Positions 30,269 to 38,099 of a stretch of DNA of 64,000 nucleotides are shown piece by piece (positions within the stretch are counted from its first letter, which is position 1; every line of letters starts with the position of its first letter). Location of the stretch: contig LMJI01000001.1 of assembly GCA_001429255.1 (NCBI GenBank), positions 909,256 through 973,255 on the forward strand, given 5' to 3'. Below the pieces are notes generated by a model. That model was not told the origin of the DNA and did no database searches. It saw only the letters and a program-made list of their open reading frames with translations. A program made the position numbers and the translations under genes. The stretch is from Cellulomonas sp. Root930. Its GTDB lineage: Bacteria > Actinomycetota > Actinomycetes > Actinomycetales > Cellulomonadaceae.

Positions 30269-30741
30269 GACTCGCGCCGCCACTCGCCCGAGCGCCCGCC
30301 TGACTTCGCCTCCAGCTGTACGTCGGCGATGCGGACGGACTTGTCGAGGCCCTTCACCATGTCGACGACCGCGAGCGCCGCCACCGACACGGCCGTGAGG
30401 GCCTCCATCTCGACGCCCGTGCGGTCGGCCGTGCGGACGGTGGCGGTGATGGACACGCCCTCGTCGGTGATCTCGAGGTCGACCACCACGCCGTGCACCC
30501 CGATGACGTGCGCCAGCGGGAGCAGCTCGGGGGTGCGCTTGGCGGCGGCGATGCCGGCGATCCGGGCGACCGCGAGCACGTCACCCTTCGGCACCGCACC
30601 GTCGCGCAACGCCGCGATCACGGCGGGCCCGCACTGCACCCGGCCGCTGGCGGTGGCCGCCCGGACGGTCGGCTGCTTGGCGGTCACGTCGACCATCCGG
30701 GCGTGCCCGGCGGCGTCGAGGTGCGTGAACTGCTCGGTCAT
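30265..30741 (-). CDS. moaC: Cyclic pyranopterin monophosphate synthase
   Basis: A 158-residue enzyme that converts the MoaA product to cPMP. Signatures: MVDVTAKQPTVR-x-A at the start, LLPLAHVIGVHG, and GVEMEALTAVSVAAL-x-VVDMVKG. It overlaps moeA upstream (ATGA) and mobA downstream (GTGA). With MoaA in the facing operon it provides the first two Moco steps. Confidence 0.95.
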   Translation of the reverse strand: MTEQFTHLDAAGHARMVDVTAKQPTVRAATASGRVQCGPAVIAALRDGAVPKGDVLAVARIAGIAAAKRTPELLPLAHVIGVHGVVVDLEITDEGVSITATVRTADRTGVEMEALTAVSVAALAVVDMVKGLDKSVRIADVQLEAKSGGRSGEWRRES

Positions 30742-31934
30742 GGGCTCACCTTCAGGACGGTGACGCGGTCGCCGGCGACGACCGCGTCGATCTCGGCGGG
30801 GATGACGGCGAGCCCCTCGGCCAGGGCGAGGCGGGCGACCAGGTGCGAGCCGGAGCCGCGCGCGGTCGCGCGCACCACGCGGTCGGGGCCCACCCAGCGC
30901 ACGGGCATGAGCTGCGCGCGTCCGGGCGGGGTGGTCCAGCCCTCGTCGGCCACCGCCTGGACCGTGGGTCGCTCGACCTCGGCCAGCCCGCGCATCCGCA
31001 GCAGCGCCGGGCGCACGAACATCTCGAACGACGCGAACGAGCTCACCGGGTTGCCCGGGAGCGTGTAGATCGGGGTGCCGCCGGGGAGCCGGCCCAGGCC
31101 CTGCGGCTTGCCGGGCTGGACGGCGACGGGCAGGAACTCGACGCCCGGCTCGTCGGCCAGCGCGGCCTTGACCACGTCGTACGCACCGACACTGACCCCG
31201 CCGGACGTGATGATCGCGTCCACCGACCCGTCGAGGTCCGCGAGCACCGACCGCAGGGCGTCGACGTCGTCGGGCACGGGACCGATCCGTACCGGCGTGC
31301 CACCGGCGTCCCGGACCGCGGACGCGAGCAGCCAGGAGTTCGAGTCGGGGAGCTGGCCGCGGCGCAGCGGGGTGCCCGGTGCCACGAGCTCGTCGCCGGT
31401 GGAGACGACCCCGACGCGCGGCCGGCGGTGCACCCGGACGGTGGCCCGGCCGAGCGAGGCGACGGCGGCGATCGCGGCGGGTCCGAGCAGGGTTCCAGCG
31501 GCCACGACGACGTCACCGGGCACGGCGTCCTCGCCCGCCCGGCGGATGTGGACCCCGGCCGCCGGCGCCTCGCGCACCCGCACGGTCGCGGTGCCGGCGT
31601 CGGTCAGCTCGACCGGCACGATCGTGTCCGCGCCCGCGGGGACCGGTGCACCCGTCATGATCCGCGCCGCGGTGCCGGGACCGACCACGGGCTCGTCGGC
31701 CGTGCCCGCGGGCAGGTCCGCCACCACTCGGAGGGTCGCCGGCAGGTCGACCACGTCCTCGTGGCGCACGGCGTAGCCGTCCATCGCGGAGTTGTCCCAG
31801 CGGGGCAGCGGCTCGTCGGTCCGCAGGTCGTCGGCGACCACGAGGCCGTCCGCGTCGTCGAGGAGCACCTCGACCGCGGGCAGGGGCGAGGCCAGCGCGA
31901 GGGCGGCCGCGCGGTGCTCGGTCAGGGAGCGCAC
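30738..31934 (-). CDS. moeA: Molybdopterin molybdenumtransferase
   Basis: A 398-residue protein that inserts molybdate into adenylated molybdopterin. Motifs: PRWDNSAMDGYAVR, RIMTGAPVPAGADTIVPVE, the FSTGDEL-like VVSTGDELV, TSGGVSVGAYD, and LPGNPVSSF. The GTG start lies 2 bp after the stop of the MoeB-rhodanese gene. No molybdate transporter or molybdoenzyme occurs in the window. Confidence 0.95.
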   Translation of the reverse strand: MRSLTEHRAAALALASPLPAVEVLLDDADGLVVADDLRTDEPLPRWDNSAMDGYAVRHEDVVDLPATLRVVADLPAGTADEPVVGPGTAARIMTGAPVPAGADTIVPVELTDAGTATVRVREAPAAGVHIRRAGEDAVPGDVVVAAGTLLGPAAIAAVASLGRATVRVHRRPRVGVVSTGDELVAPGTPLRRGQLPDSNSWLLASAVRDAGGTPVRIGPVPDDVDALRSVLADLDGSVDAIITSGGVSVGAYDVVKAALADEPGVEFLPVAVQPGKPQGLGRLPGGTPIYTLPGNPVSSFASFEMFVRPALLRMRGLAEVERPTVQAVADEGWTTPPGRAQLMPVRWVGPDRVVRATARGSGSHLVARLALAEGLAVIPAEIDAVVAGDRVTVLKVSP

Positions 31935-31936
31935 AG

Positions 31937-33043
31937 TCAGCGCGCGTCCATCCAGGCCAGGATCCCGCCGTCGACGTTCGACGCGTCGAAGCCCGCTCCA
32001 CGCAGGATCTGCGCGGCGGTCAGGGAGCGAGCGCCCACCTGGCAGTGCACGACGATCTCCTTGTCGTGCGGCAGGTCGGCCAGGGCCGTGCCGTCGAACA
32101 GGGTGCCCAGCGGGACGAGGACGGCGCCGGGGATGGACGCCTGGGCGTGCTCGGCGGGCTCGCGGACATCGATGAGCAGGAAGTCGTCGGTGCCGGCCTC
32201 GCGGGCGGCCAGCCGCGCGACCAGCTCGGGGGCGGTGACGACGGGGACGTCGGACATGGCGGGCTCCTCGGATCTCGGGCGTGCGGTGGGGCGTGCGGCC
32301 AGGGGGATCTCGGTCCACCGGCCACGCAGCGCGTCGATGACGAGCACGCGGCCGAGCAGGCTCTCGCCGGTGCCGGTGATCAGCTTGACCACCTCGGTGG
32401 CCATGACGGAGCCGACCTGTCCGCAGAGCGCGCCGAGCACGCCGGCCTCCGCGCAGGACGGGACCTCGTCGGGCGCGGGCGGCGAGGGGAAGAGGTCGCG
32501 CAGCTCCACGCCCGCCCGTCCCCAGAACACGGTGGTCTGGGCGTCGAACCGCAGGACGGACCCCCACACCTCGGGCAGGCCGAGCCGGACGCACGCGTCG
32601 TTGACCAGGTAGCGGGTGGGGAAGTTGTCGGTCCCGTCGACGACGACGTCGTAGCCGCGCAGGATCTCGTCCACGTTGTCGCTGGTCAGCCGCGTGCGGT
32701 GGGCCACCACGCGGATGTCCGGGTCGAGGGCGACCACGGAGTCGCGCGCGCTGTCGACCTTGGCGCGGCCCACGTCGGCGGACCCGTGGATGACCTGGCG
32801 CTGCAGGTTGCTGACGTCGACCACGTCGTCGTCGACGATCCCGATCGTCCCGACGCCGGCCGCCGCGAGGTACTGCAGCACCGGGGCGCCCAGGCCACCA
32901 GCACCGACGACGAGCACCCGGGCGTTGCGCAGCCGGCGCTGGCCATCGACCCCGATCTCCGCGAGCAGCAGGTGGCGGGACCCGCGCTCGGTCTGCGCAG
33001 GGGTCAGGGGCGGACCCGGGGGGACCAGGGCGGACAGAGGCAC
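31937..33043 (-). CDS. moeB: MoeB/ThiF-type adenylyltransferase fused to rhodanese
   Basis: A 368-residue two-domain protein. The N-terminal E1-like domain has the nucleotide loop VLVVGAGGLGAPVLQYLAAAGVG and DDDVVDVSNLQRQ; it adenylates the MoaD C-terminus. The C-terminal rhodanese domain (from about residue 265) has VHCQVGARS with the sulfur-accepting Cys, so sulfur delivery is built in. TAGGTT stands 7 bases before the GTG (leaderless pattern). Heads the minus-strand Moco operon. Confidence 0.92.
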   Translation of the reverse strand: MPLSALVPPGPPLTPAQTERGSRHLLLAEIGVDGQRRLRNARVLVVGAGGLGAPVLQYLAAAGVGTIGIVDDDVVDVSNLQRQVIHGSADVGRAKVDSARDSVVALDPDIRVVAHRTRLTSDNVDEILRGYDVVVDGTDNFPTRYLVNDACVRLGLPEVWGSVLRFDAQTTVFWGRAGVELRDLFPSPPAPDEVPSCAEAGVLGALCGQVGSVMATEVVKLITGTGESLLGRVLVIDALRGRWTEIPLAARPTARPRSEEPAMSDVPVVTAPELVARLAAREAGTDDFLLIDVREPAEHAQASIPGAVLVPLGTLFDGTALADLPHDKEIVVHCQVGARSLTAAQILRGAGFDASNVDGGILAWMDAR

Positions 33044-33053
33044 GAGATCCAAC

Positions 33054-33524
33054 CTACGTCGCGGCGGGCGGCTGGATGACCGTCGCCTCGGACCGGGCAC
33101 CCGCAGCACGCGCCGCGGCCACGACCGCCTCGACGTCCACCAGCGGCCCCTCGACCAGCACGGGCTGGCCCTGCAGCGACGAGCCCGACCAGCTCACGGC
33201 CGCGTGCTTGGGCGGCCGGAAGTCGACGGTGCGGGGCAGGTGCACCACGGCCGCAGCCCGGACGCCCAGGTCCTCGGCCCGGCGCACCAGCACGCTGCGC
33301 ACCGCGTCCAGCCGCTCGACGCTGCGGACCAGCACGCGCTGACGACGCTCGCTGGTGCGGAACGTGACGACCACCAGCCCGTCGTCACCGGCGACGTCCC
33401 CCGTGGCCAGCGACTCGAAGTTCACACCGCGCGTGGCGAACACGCCGGCGAGCGCCGCGATCGTGCCGGTGCGGTGGTCCGCCCGCACGAACGCCACCCA
33501 GCGGTCGTCGTCGTCGGAGATCAT
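33054..33524 (-). CDS. ACT-domain protein coupled to malate/lactate dehydrogenase
   Basis: A 156-residue protein. The N-terminal 70 residues look like an ACT domain (WVAFVRADHRTGTIAALAGVFATRGVNFESLATG), the small-molecule sensing fold seen in acetolactate synthase regulatory subunits. The rest is less clear. Its ATG overlaps the stop of the dehydrogenase gene (ATGA), so both are made together. The likely role is allosteric sensing of an amino acid, perhaps for the dehydrogenase; this is inference from position. Confidence 0.65.
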   Translation of the reverse strand: MISDDDDRWVAFVRADHRTGTIAALAGVFATRGVNFESLATGDVAGDDGLVVVTFRTSERRQRVLVRSVERLDAVRSVLVRRAEDLGVRAAAVVHLPRTVDFRPPKHAAVSWSGSSLQGQPVLVEGPLVDVEAVVAAARAAGARSEATVIQPPAAT

Positions 33525-34579
33525 GCGCCGCCCCCCGGCCACGGCGCGTTCGCCGCGTCGATCCGGTCGGCCACGGCGGTCAGCCGGCGGACCTCGTCGG
33601 GCGCCGGCTCGTCCAGCAGCACCCGCGACCAGCCCTCCTGCCCGACCACCACCGGGACGCCGAGCACCCCGGTGCGGTCCAGCACCTCACCCGCGAGCGC
33701 CACCTGCCCGGCCACCACGATGTCCCGGCCGTCCAGGATGGTGTCGACCAGGTCGATCGTCGCGCTCGCGGTGCCGGCGGCCGTCTTGGCCCCGCTCTGG
33801 TGCGTCATCCACGGGCGGGCGACCACCCGCAGGTCCGGCGGCCAGCTGTCGATGAGCGCGAACGCCTCACCGATGTCCCGGGTGGCCCCGAGCTGCTCCT
33901 TGGCGGCCGCGATCTCCGCGCCGAACCCGTCGAGCGACCGCCCGCCGCGCAGCCGGGCCACCGCCCGCCGCCGCTCGTCCACGTCGAGCCCGCTGATCCG
34001 CACGGACGACCAGAGCGGCACCAGGTCGTCCCCGTGCTGCCCGGCGACGAACCCGGCCACGCGGTGGCGTCGGACCCCGAGCGACACCGCGATCTCCCGC
34101 CGGAACCGCAGGGTGTCCAGCCACGCGCCCATCCCGATCACGCGGTGCCGCTTGAGCGCGGACGCCATGACCGCGACCCCGAGCTCGACGGGGTTGGAGA
34201 CCACGACGACGACCTCCTGGCCCGAGCCGTACCGGGCCAGCGCGTCCGCGTAGGCCGTGAACGCGGCGAGGTTCTGCTCCGCGAGCTCCGCCCTGGTCAT
34301 CGGGGCCCCCGCCGACGCCGGTGCGGTCGCGCCCGCGGCGACCACCACGACGTCCGCGACCACGTCCGCCGGGTCCAGGGCCACGTCGAGCAGCGGCGCG
34401 TGCTCGTCGTACGCGTCGATCAGGTCCGCGCGCAGCCCGTGCACCGCGCGGCCGGAGGCGCCGTCGAGCCGGCCGACCAGCTGCAGCCGCGAGCTCGTCG
34501 GCAGGATCCGCCGCTCCACCAGCTGCGTGCAGATCTGCCGTCCCACATCGCCCGTCGCACCGAGCACCGCCACGTCCAT
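33521..34579 (-). CDS. Malate/lactate dehydrogenase family protein
   Basis: A 352-residue NAD-dependent 2-hydroxyacid dehydrogenase. Seen: N-terminal VAVLGATGDVG Rossmann loop, VVVVSNPVELG, MGAWLDTLRFRREIA, and GQHGDD with the catalytic His. MTRAELAEQN stands where malate enzymes often have MxRxDLLxxN, so the first substrate-loop Arg is kept. The rather divergent sequence leaves malate or another hydroxyacid open. TACAGT lies 7 bases before the ATG (leaderless pattern). Coupled to the ACT gene downstream. Confidence 0.8.
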   Translation of the reverse strand: MDVAVLGATGDVGRQICTQLVERRILPTSSRLQLVGRLDGASGRAVHGLRADLIDAYDEHAPLLDVALDPADVVADVVVVAAGATAPASAGAPMTRAELAEQNLAAFTAYADALARYGSGQEVVVVVSNPVELGVAVMASALKRHRVIGMGAWLDTLRFRREIAVSLGVRRHRVAGFVAGQHGDDLVPLWSSVRISGLDVDERRRAVARLRGGRSLDGFGAEIAAAKEQLGATRDIGEAFALIDSWPPDLRVVARPWMTHQSGAKTAAGTASATIDLVDTILDGRDIVVAGQVALAGEVLDRTGVLGVPVVVGQEGWSRVLLDEPAPDEVRRLTAVADRIDAANAPWPGGGA

Positions 34580-34603
34580 GGCCGCGACTGTAGGGGGCGC
34601 GTG

Positions 34604-35767
34604 TTACGTCAGGGTTCGCTGCCAGGCGACGATCCGGTCCACGGCCTGGCGCACCACGTCCACCGACGACGCGAACGACAGCCGCACCCAGTGGTGCCCG
34701 TCCACCGGGTCGAAGTCGGTGCCCGGCGTCAGGGCGACCCCCGCCTCGTCGAGCAGCCGCGCGCACCAGGTGATCGAGTCCAGGCCGCTCGCGGAGATGT
34801 CGCCGTACAGGTAGAACGCACCGTCGGCCGGGGCGATGCGCGCCCAGCCCAGCTCCGGCAGCCGGTCGAGCAGGTGTGCCCGTGCCGCGGCGTAGCGCTC
34901 GACGTTATCCCGGGCGGCGGCGTAGCCGGCGGGGCTGAACGCGGCGACCCCGGCGTGCTGGGCCAGGGCCGGCGGGCAGAGGGCGACGTTGCCGGCCAGC
35001 GCGTCGACTGTCGTGATCAGGTCGTCCGGGAGCACCAGCCAGCCGAGGCGCCAGCCCGTCATGGCCCAGTACTTGGAGAACGAGTTCACGACGACGGCGC
35101 CGCGGCCCAGGTACCGGGCGGCGGTGGCCGTCGCCTCGGAGCCGTAGGTGATCCCGTGGTAGATCTCGTCGCTGATCAGCCGGACGCCGCTGCCGGCGCA
35201 CCAGTCCGCGATCGCGGCCAGCTCGTCGGGGTCGATCATGGTGCCGGTCGGGTTGGCCGGGCTGGCGATCACGAGCCCCTCGACCGGCGGGTAAAGCGCC
35301 TCGAGCTGCGCGACCGTCGGTTGGTACCGGGTCTCCGGCCCGCACGGGATCACCACGACCTCGCACCCGAGGGCCGCGAGGATGTTCGCGTACGCGGGGT
35401 AGCCGGGGACCGCGAGCGCCACCCGGTCGCCGACGTCGAACGCCGCGAGGAACGCGAGCACGAAGCCGCCGGACGAGCCCGTGGTGACGGCGACCCGACC
35501 GGGCGCCACGTCGACGTCGTACGTGTCGCGGTAGTGCTGCGCGATCGCCGCGCGCAGGGCCGGGGCACCCAGTGACTCGGTGTACCCGAGGTCGCCCGAG
35601 GTCAGCAGGTCGATCGCGCGCTGCCGCACGACCTCCGAGGCCCCCGTCGACGGCTCGCCCGCGCAGAGGTTCAGCACGTCCTCGCCCGCTGCCCGCCGCG
35701 CGTTGGCGGCGGCCAGGATCTCCATCACGGCGAAGGGCGGGACGTGGGCGCGAGCGGCAACCTTCAT
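34604..35767 (-). CDS. Class I/II aminotransferase
   Basis: A 387-residue fold-type-I PLP aminotransferase. The PLP Lys is in NSFSKYWAMTGWRLG; PANPTGTMI and LISDEIYHGITYG are the companion motifs, and LNLCAGEPSTGA is the N-terminal substrate-loop motif. It most resembles AspC/alanine-type enzymes; the amino donor is unknown. The start is the ATG before KVAARAHVPP, where the family begins. Confidence 0.88.
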   Translation of the reverse strand: MKVAARAHVPPFAVMEILAAANARRAAGEDVLNLCAGEPSTGASEVVRQRAIDLLTSGDLGYTESLGAPALRAAIAQHYRDTYDVDVAPGRVAVTTGSSGGFVLAFLAAFDVGDRVALAVPGYPAYANILAALGCEVVVIPCGPETRYQPTVAQLEALYPPVEGLVIASPANPTGTMIDPDELAAIADWCAGSGVRLISDEIYHGITYGSEATATAARYLGRGAVVVNSFSKYWAMTGWRLGWLVLPDDLITTVDALAGNVALCPPALAQHAGVAAFSPAGYAAARDNVERYAAARAHLLDRLPELGWARIAPADGAFYLYGDISASGLDSITWCARLLDEAGVALTPGTDFDPVDGHHWVRLSFASSVDVVRQAVDRIVAWQRTLT

Positions 35768-35822
35768 GGGCTCATCGTGGCGCACGGGCCCGGCATCGGC
35801 GCCGGACCCGTGCACCCGACGG

Positions 35823-35996
35823 TCAGCTGTTGTCGACGGTGTCCGCCCCGGCCGCGTCGGACTTGATGCGGTCGATGGCGTTCTGGGCCGACGCCTTCGC
35901 CGAGTAGCCCTCGCTCGATGCGAGGACGTTGCCGTTGGTGGCGACGATCCGGAACCGGAACTCGCCCGCCTTGTCCTTGTAGATCTCGAACTTCAC
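35823..35996 (-). CDS. DUF1508 (YegP-type) small protein
   Basis: A 57-residue single DUF1508 unit: FEIYKDKAGEFRFRIVATNGNVLASSEGYSAK-type core with an Ile-Asp-Arg-Ile-Lys tail. The family forms small beta-alpha proteins of unclear role, perhaps stress-related. The GTG has GGAGG 5 bases upstream. It stands alone, divergent from corA. Confidence 0.85.
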   Translation of the reverse strand: MKFEIYKDKAGEFRFRIVATNGNVLASSEGYSAKASAQNAIDRIKSDAAGADTVDNS

Positions 35997-36085
35997 GACA
36001 ACCTCCGGGAGTTCTTCCGCGGGTGCCGCCGGCGTTCGTCGACGGCCCTGCCAGTCTGTCGTGCTGGACGGTCCACCGCCCGGTC

Positions 36086-36091
36086 TAGCCT
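36086..36091 (+). promoter_or_regulatory. -10 box of leaderless corA transcript
   Basis: TAGCCT placed 7 bases before the GTG start, one of about twelve such hexamers at this spacing in the window. Confidence 0.5.
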
Positions 36092-36098
36092 TCGTGTC

Positions 36099-37094
36099 GT
36101 GATCGTGGACTGCGCGCTCTACTCCGCCGGACGCCGGCGGCACCACATCGACGACCTGCGCCTGGCCCTCCAGGAGGCCGAGGCGGAGGACGGCTTCGTG
36201 TGGATCGGCCTGGTCGAGCCCACCGCCGAGGAGTTCGACCAGCTCGCCAAGGGCTTCGAGCTCCCGCAGCTGGCCATCGACGACGCCATCCGGGCCCACC
36301 AGCGGCCCAAGCTCGAGCAGTACGGCGGGGTCACGTTCGCGGTGGTCAAGCCCGTGCACTACGTCGACCACGTCGAGGTGGTCGAGGTCACCGAGCTCGC
36401 GATCTTCCTGGGCGAGCGGTTCGTCATCGTGGTCCGGCACGGGGACACGAGGATCCCGGCGCTCGTGCGGGCGGCTCTCGAGGCCGACCCCGAGATGCTG
36501 CAGCACGGCCCGCCCGCGGTGCTGCACGGGATCCTGGACAAGGCCGTCGACCAGTACCTCGACGTCACCGCGGCGATCGACGAGGACCTGGACCAGATCG
36601 AGGACCAGGTGTTCGGCGACGACCCGGGCAACGACCACGCCGAGCGGATCTACAAGCTCAAGCGCGAGGTGCAGCAGTTCCGCCGCGCGGTCGTGCCCCT
36701 GGTCCAGCCGCTGACCCGGCTGGCCGAGCAGCAGATGCCGTGCATCCCGGCCTACTCACGCCCGTACTTCCGGGACGTCCAGGACCACGCCCTGCGAGCC
36801 GCGGAGCTCATCGAGGCCGCGGACGCGCTGCTCACCGGCGTCCTGCAGGCCGACCTCGCGCAGGTGACCGTCGAGCAGAACCGCGTGACGGTCCAGCAGA
36901 ACTCCGACATGCGCAAGATCTCCGCGTGGGCGGCGATCGCCCTGGTGCCCACCGCGATCGCCGGCCTGTACGGGATGAACTTCGACTACCTGCCGGCCTC
37001 GGACTGGGCGCTCGGGTTCTGGATCGTGCTGGCCGGCATCGGCGTCGTCTGCGTCGGACTGCACCGAGCCTTCCGGCGCAACCGCTGGCTGTAG
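36099..37094 (+). CDS. corA: CorA-family Mg/Co transporter
   Basis: A 331-residue CorA channel subunit. A long soluble N-terminal domain with helices is followed by two C-terminal membrane segments; the first is preceded by the hallmark YGMNF sequence, which forms the pore mouth. The pentamer carries Mg2+ (or Co2+/Zn2+) into the cell. The GTG at 36099 is chosen because TAGCCT lies just upstream. The gene abuts the convergent glutathione peroxidase gene with no gap. Confidence 0.92.
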   Translation: MIVDCALYSAGRRRHHIDDLRLALQEAEAEDGFVWIGLVEPTAEEFDQLAKGFELPQLAIDDAIRAHQRPKLEQYGGVTFAVVKPVHYVDHVEVVEVTELAIFLGERFVIVVRHGDTRIPALVRAALEADPEMLQHGPPAVLHGILDKAVDQYLDVTAAIDEDLDQIEDQVFGDDPGNDHAERIYKLKREVQQFRRAVVPLVQPLTRLAEQQMPCIPAYSRPYFRDVQDHALRAAELIEAADALLTGVLQADLAQVTVEQNRVTVQQNSDMRKISAWAAIALVPTAIAGLYGMNFDYLPASDWALGFWIVLAGIGVVCVGLHRAFRRNRWL

Positions 37095-37577
37095 CTACGC
37101 GGGCAGGGACGCCTCGATCAGCTCGACGATCTCGGGCGCGTCCGGAACGGTCTGCGGGCGGAACCGGTGCACCGACCCGTCCGGCGTGACGACGAACTTC
37201 TCGAAGTTCCACGTGACCCGGCCGGCCTTGCCCGACGCGTCCGGCGTCTTGGTCAGCTCGGAGTACAGCGGGTGCTGGTGCCGGCCGTTGACCTTGACCT
37301 TCTCGAACATCGGGAACGTCACGCCCCAGGTGGCCGAGCAGTACTCCGCGATGGCCTCCTCGGAGCCGAGCTCCTGGAGGAACTGGTTGCTCGGGAAGCC
37401 CAGCACGGTGAAGCCGCGGTCGCCGTAGGTCTTCTGCAGCTGCTCGAGCGTCTCGTACTGCGGGGCCAGCCCGCACCGGGACGCGACGTTCACCACCAGC
37501 TTCACCTTGTCCGCGTAGGCGCCGAACGTCGTGGGCTCGCCCTTGAGGGTGGTCAGCGGGATCTCGTCGAGGGACAT
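37095..37577 (-). CDS. Glutathione peroxidase-like thiol peroxidase
   Basis: A 160-residue peroxidase with a Cys active site (C35 in NVASRCGLAPQY) and the partners Gln in GFPSNQF and Trp in VTWNFEKF. Bacterial Cys-type members generally use thioredoxin or mycothiol-linked systems rather than glutathione. The start at MSLDEIPLTT matches the family N-terminus; an ATG five codons upstream would overlap the phosphatase gene. Follows the phosphatase by 7 bp, so probably the same transcript. Confidence 0.9.
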   Translation of the reverse strand: MSLDEIPLTTLKGEPTTFGAYADKVKLVVNVASRCGLAPQYETLEQLQKTYGDRGFTVLGFPSNQFLQELGSEEAIAEYCSATWGVTFPMFEKVKVNGRHQHPLYSELTKTPDASGKAGRVTWNFEKFVVTPDGSVHRFRPQTVPDAPEIVELIEASLPA

Positions 37578-37584
37578 GCCTCGG

Positions 37585-38076
37585 TCAACCATGGCGACTG
37601 ACCTGCGCATTCCCCAGCGCCGCTCGAACATGGTCGACGATCCCGTCCGCCGCTGCCTCGATCTGCGCGAGGCAGTCCTCGAAGTCCTGCGCGCCGCCGT
37701 ACCAAGGGTCGGCGACGTCGAGGTCGCCGGTCGCCGCCGGGTCGAACGAGCGGTAGAGCACCGGCTCGGCGTCCAGCCGCCGCAGCGCCCGCGCGTGCGC
37801 GTTCGTCATGGCCAGCACCAGGTCGCGCTCGTCGCCCGGCCGCACCTGACGCGCCCGGTGGCCGTCGCCCGCGGGGTAGCCGTGGGCCTGCAAGACGGCC
37901 CGCGCGCGACGGTCCACGGGGTTGCCGTGCTCCTCGGCGCTGATGCCGGTGGAGTCGACGACCACCCGGTCGCCCAGGCCGGCGGCGGCGAACCGCTCGC
38001 GCAGGACCACCTCGGCCATCGGGGAGCGGCAGATGTTGCCGGTGCAGACGACCATGACGGAGTACGGGGTGGGCAT
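37585..38076 (-). CDS. Low-molecular-weight protein tyrosine phosphatase
   Basis: A 163-residue phosphatase. The P-loop C11-x5-R17 (CTGNICRS) sits at the N-terminus and the general-acid Asp is in VADPWYGG. By family it removes phosphate from tyrosine, or reduces arsenate in related enzymes; the DPWYG loop favours the PTP class. Same direction as, and 7 bp before, the peroxidase gene. Confidence 0.92.
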   Translation of the reverse strand: MPTPYSVMVVCTGNICRSPMAEVVLRERFAAAGLGDRVVVDSTGISAEEHGNPVDRRARAVLQAHGYPAGDGHRARQVRPGDERDLVLAMTNAHARALRRLDAEPVLYRSFDPAATGDLDVADPWYGGAQDFEDCLAQIEAAADGIVDHVRAALGNAQVSRHG

Positions 38077-38099
38077 CCCGCCATGATCGCCGCTCGACG

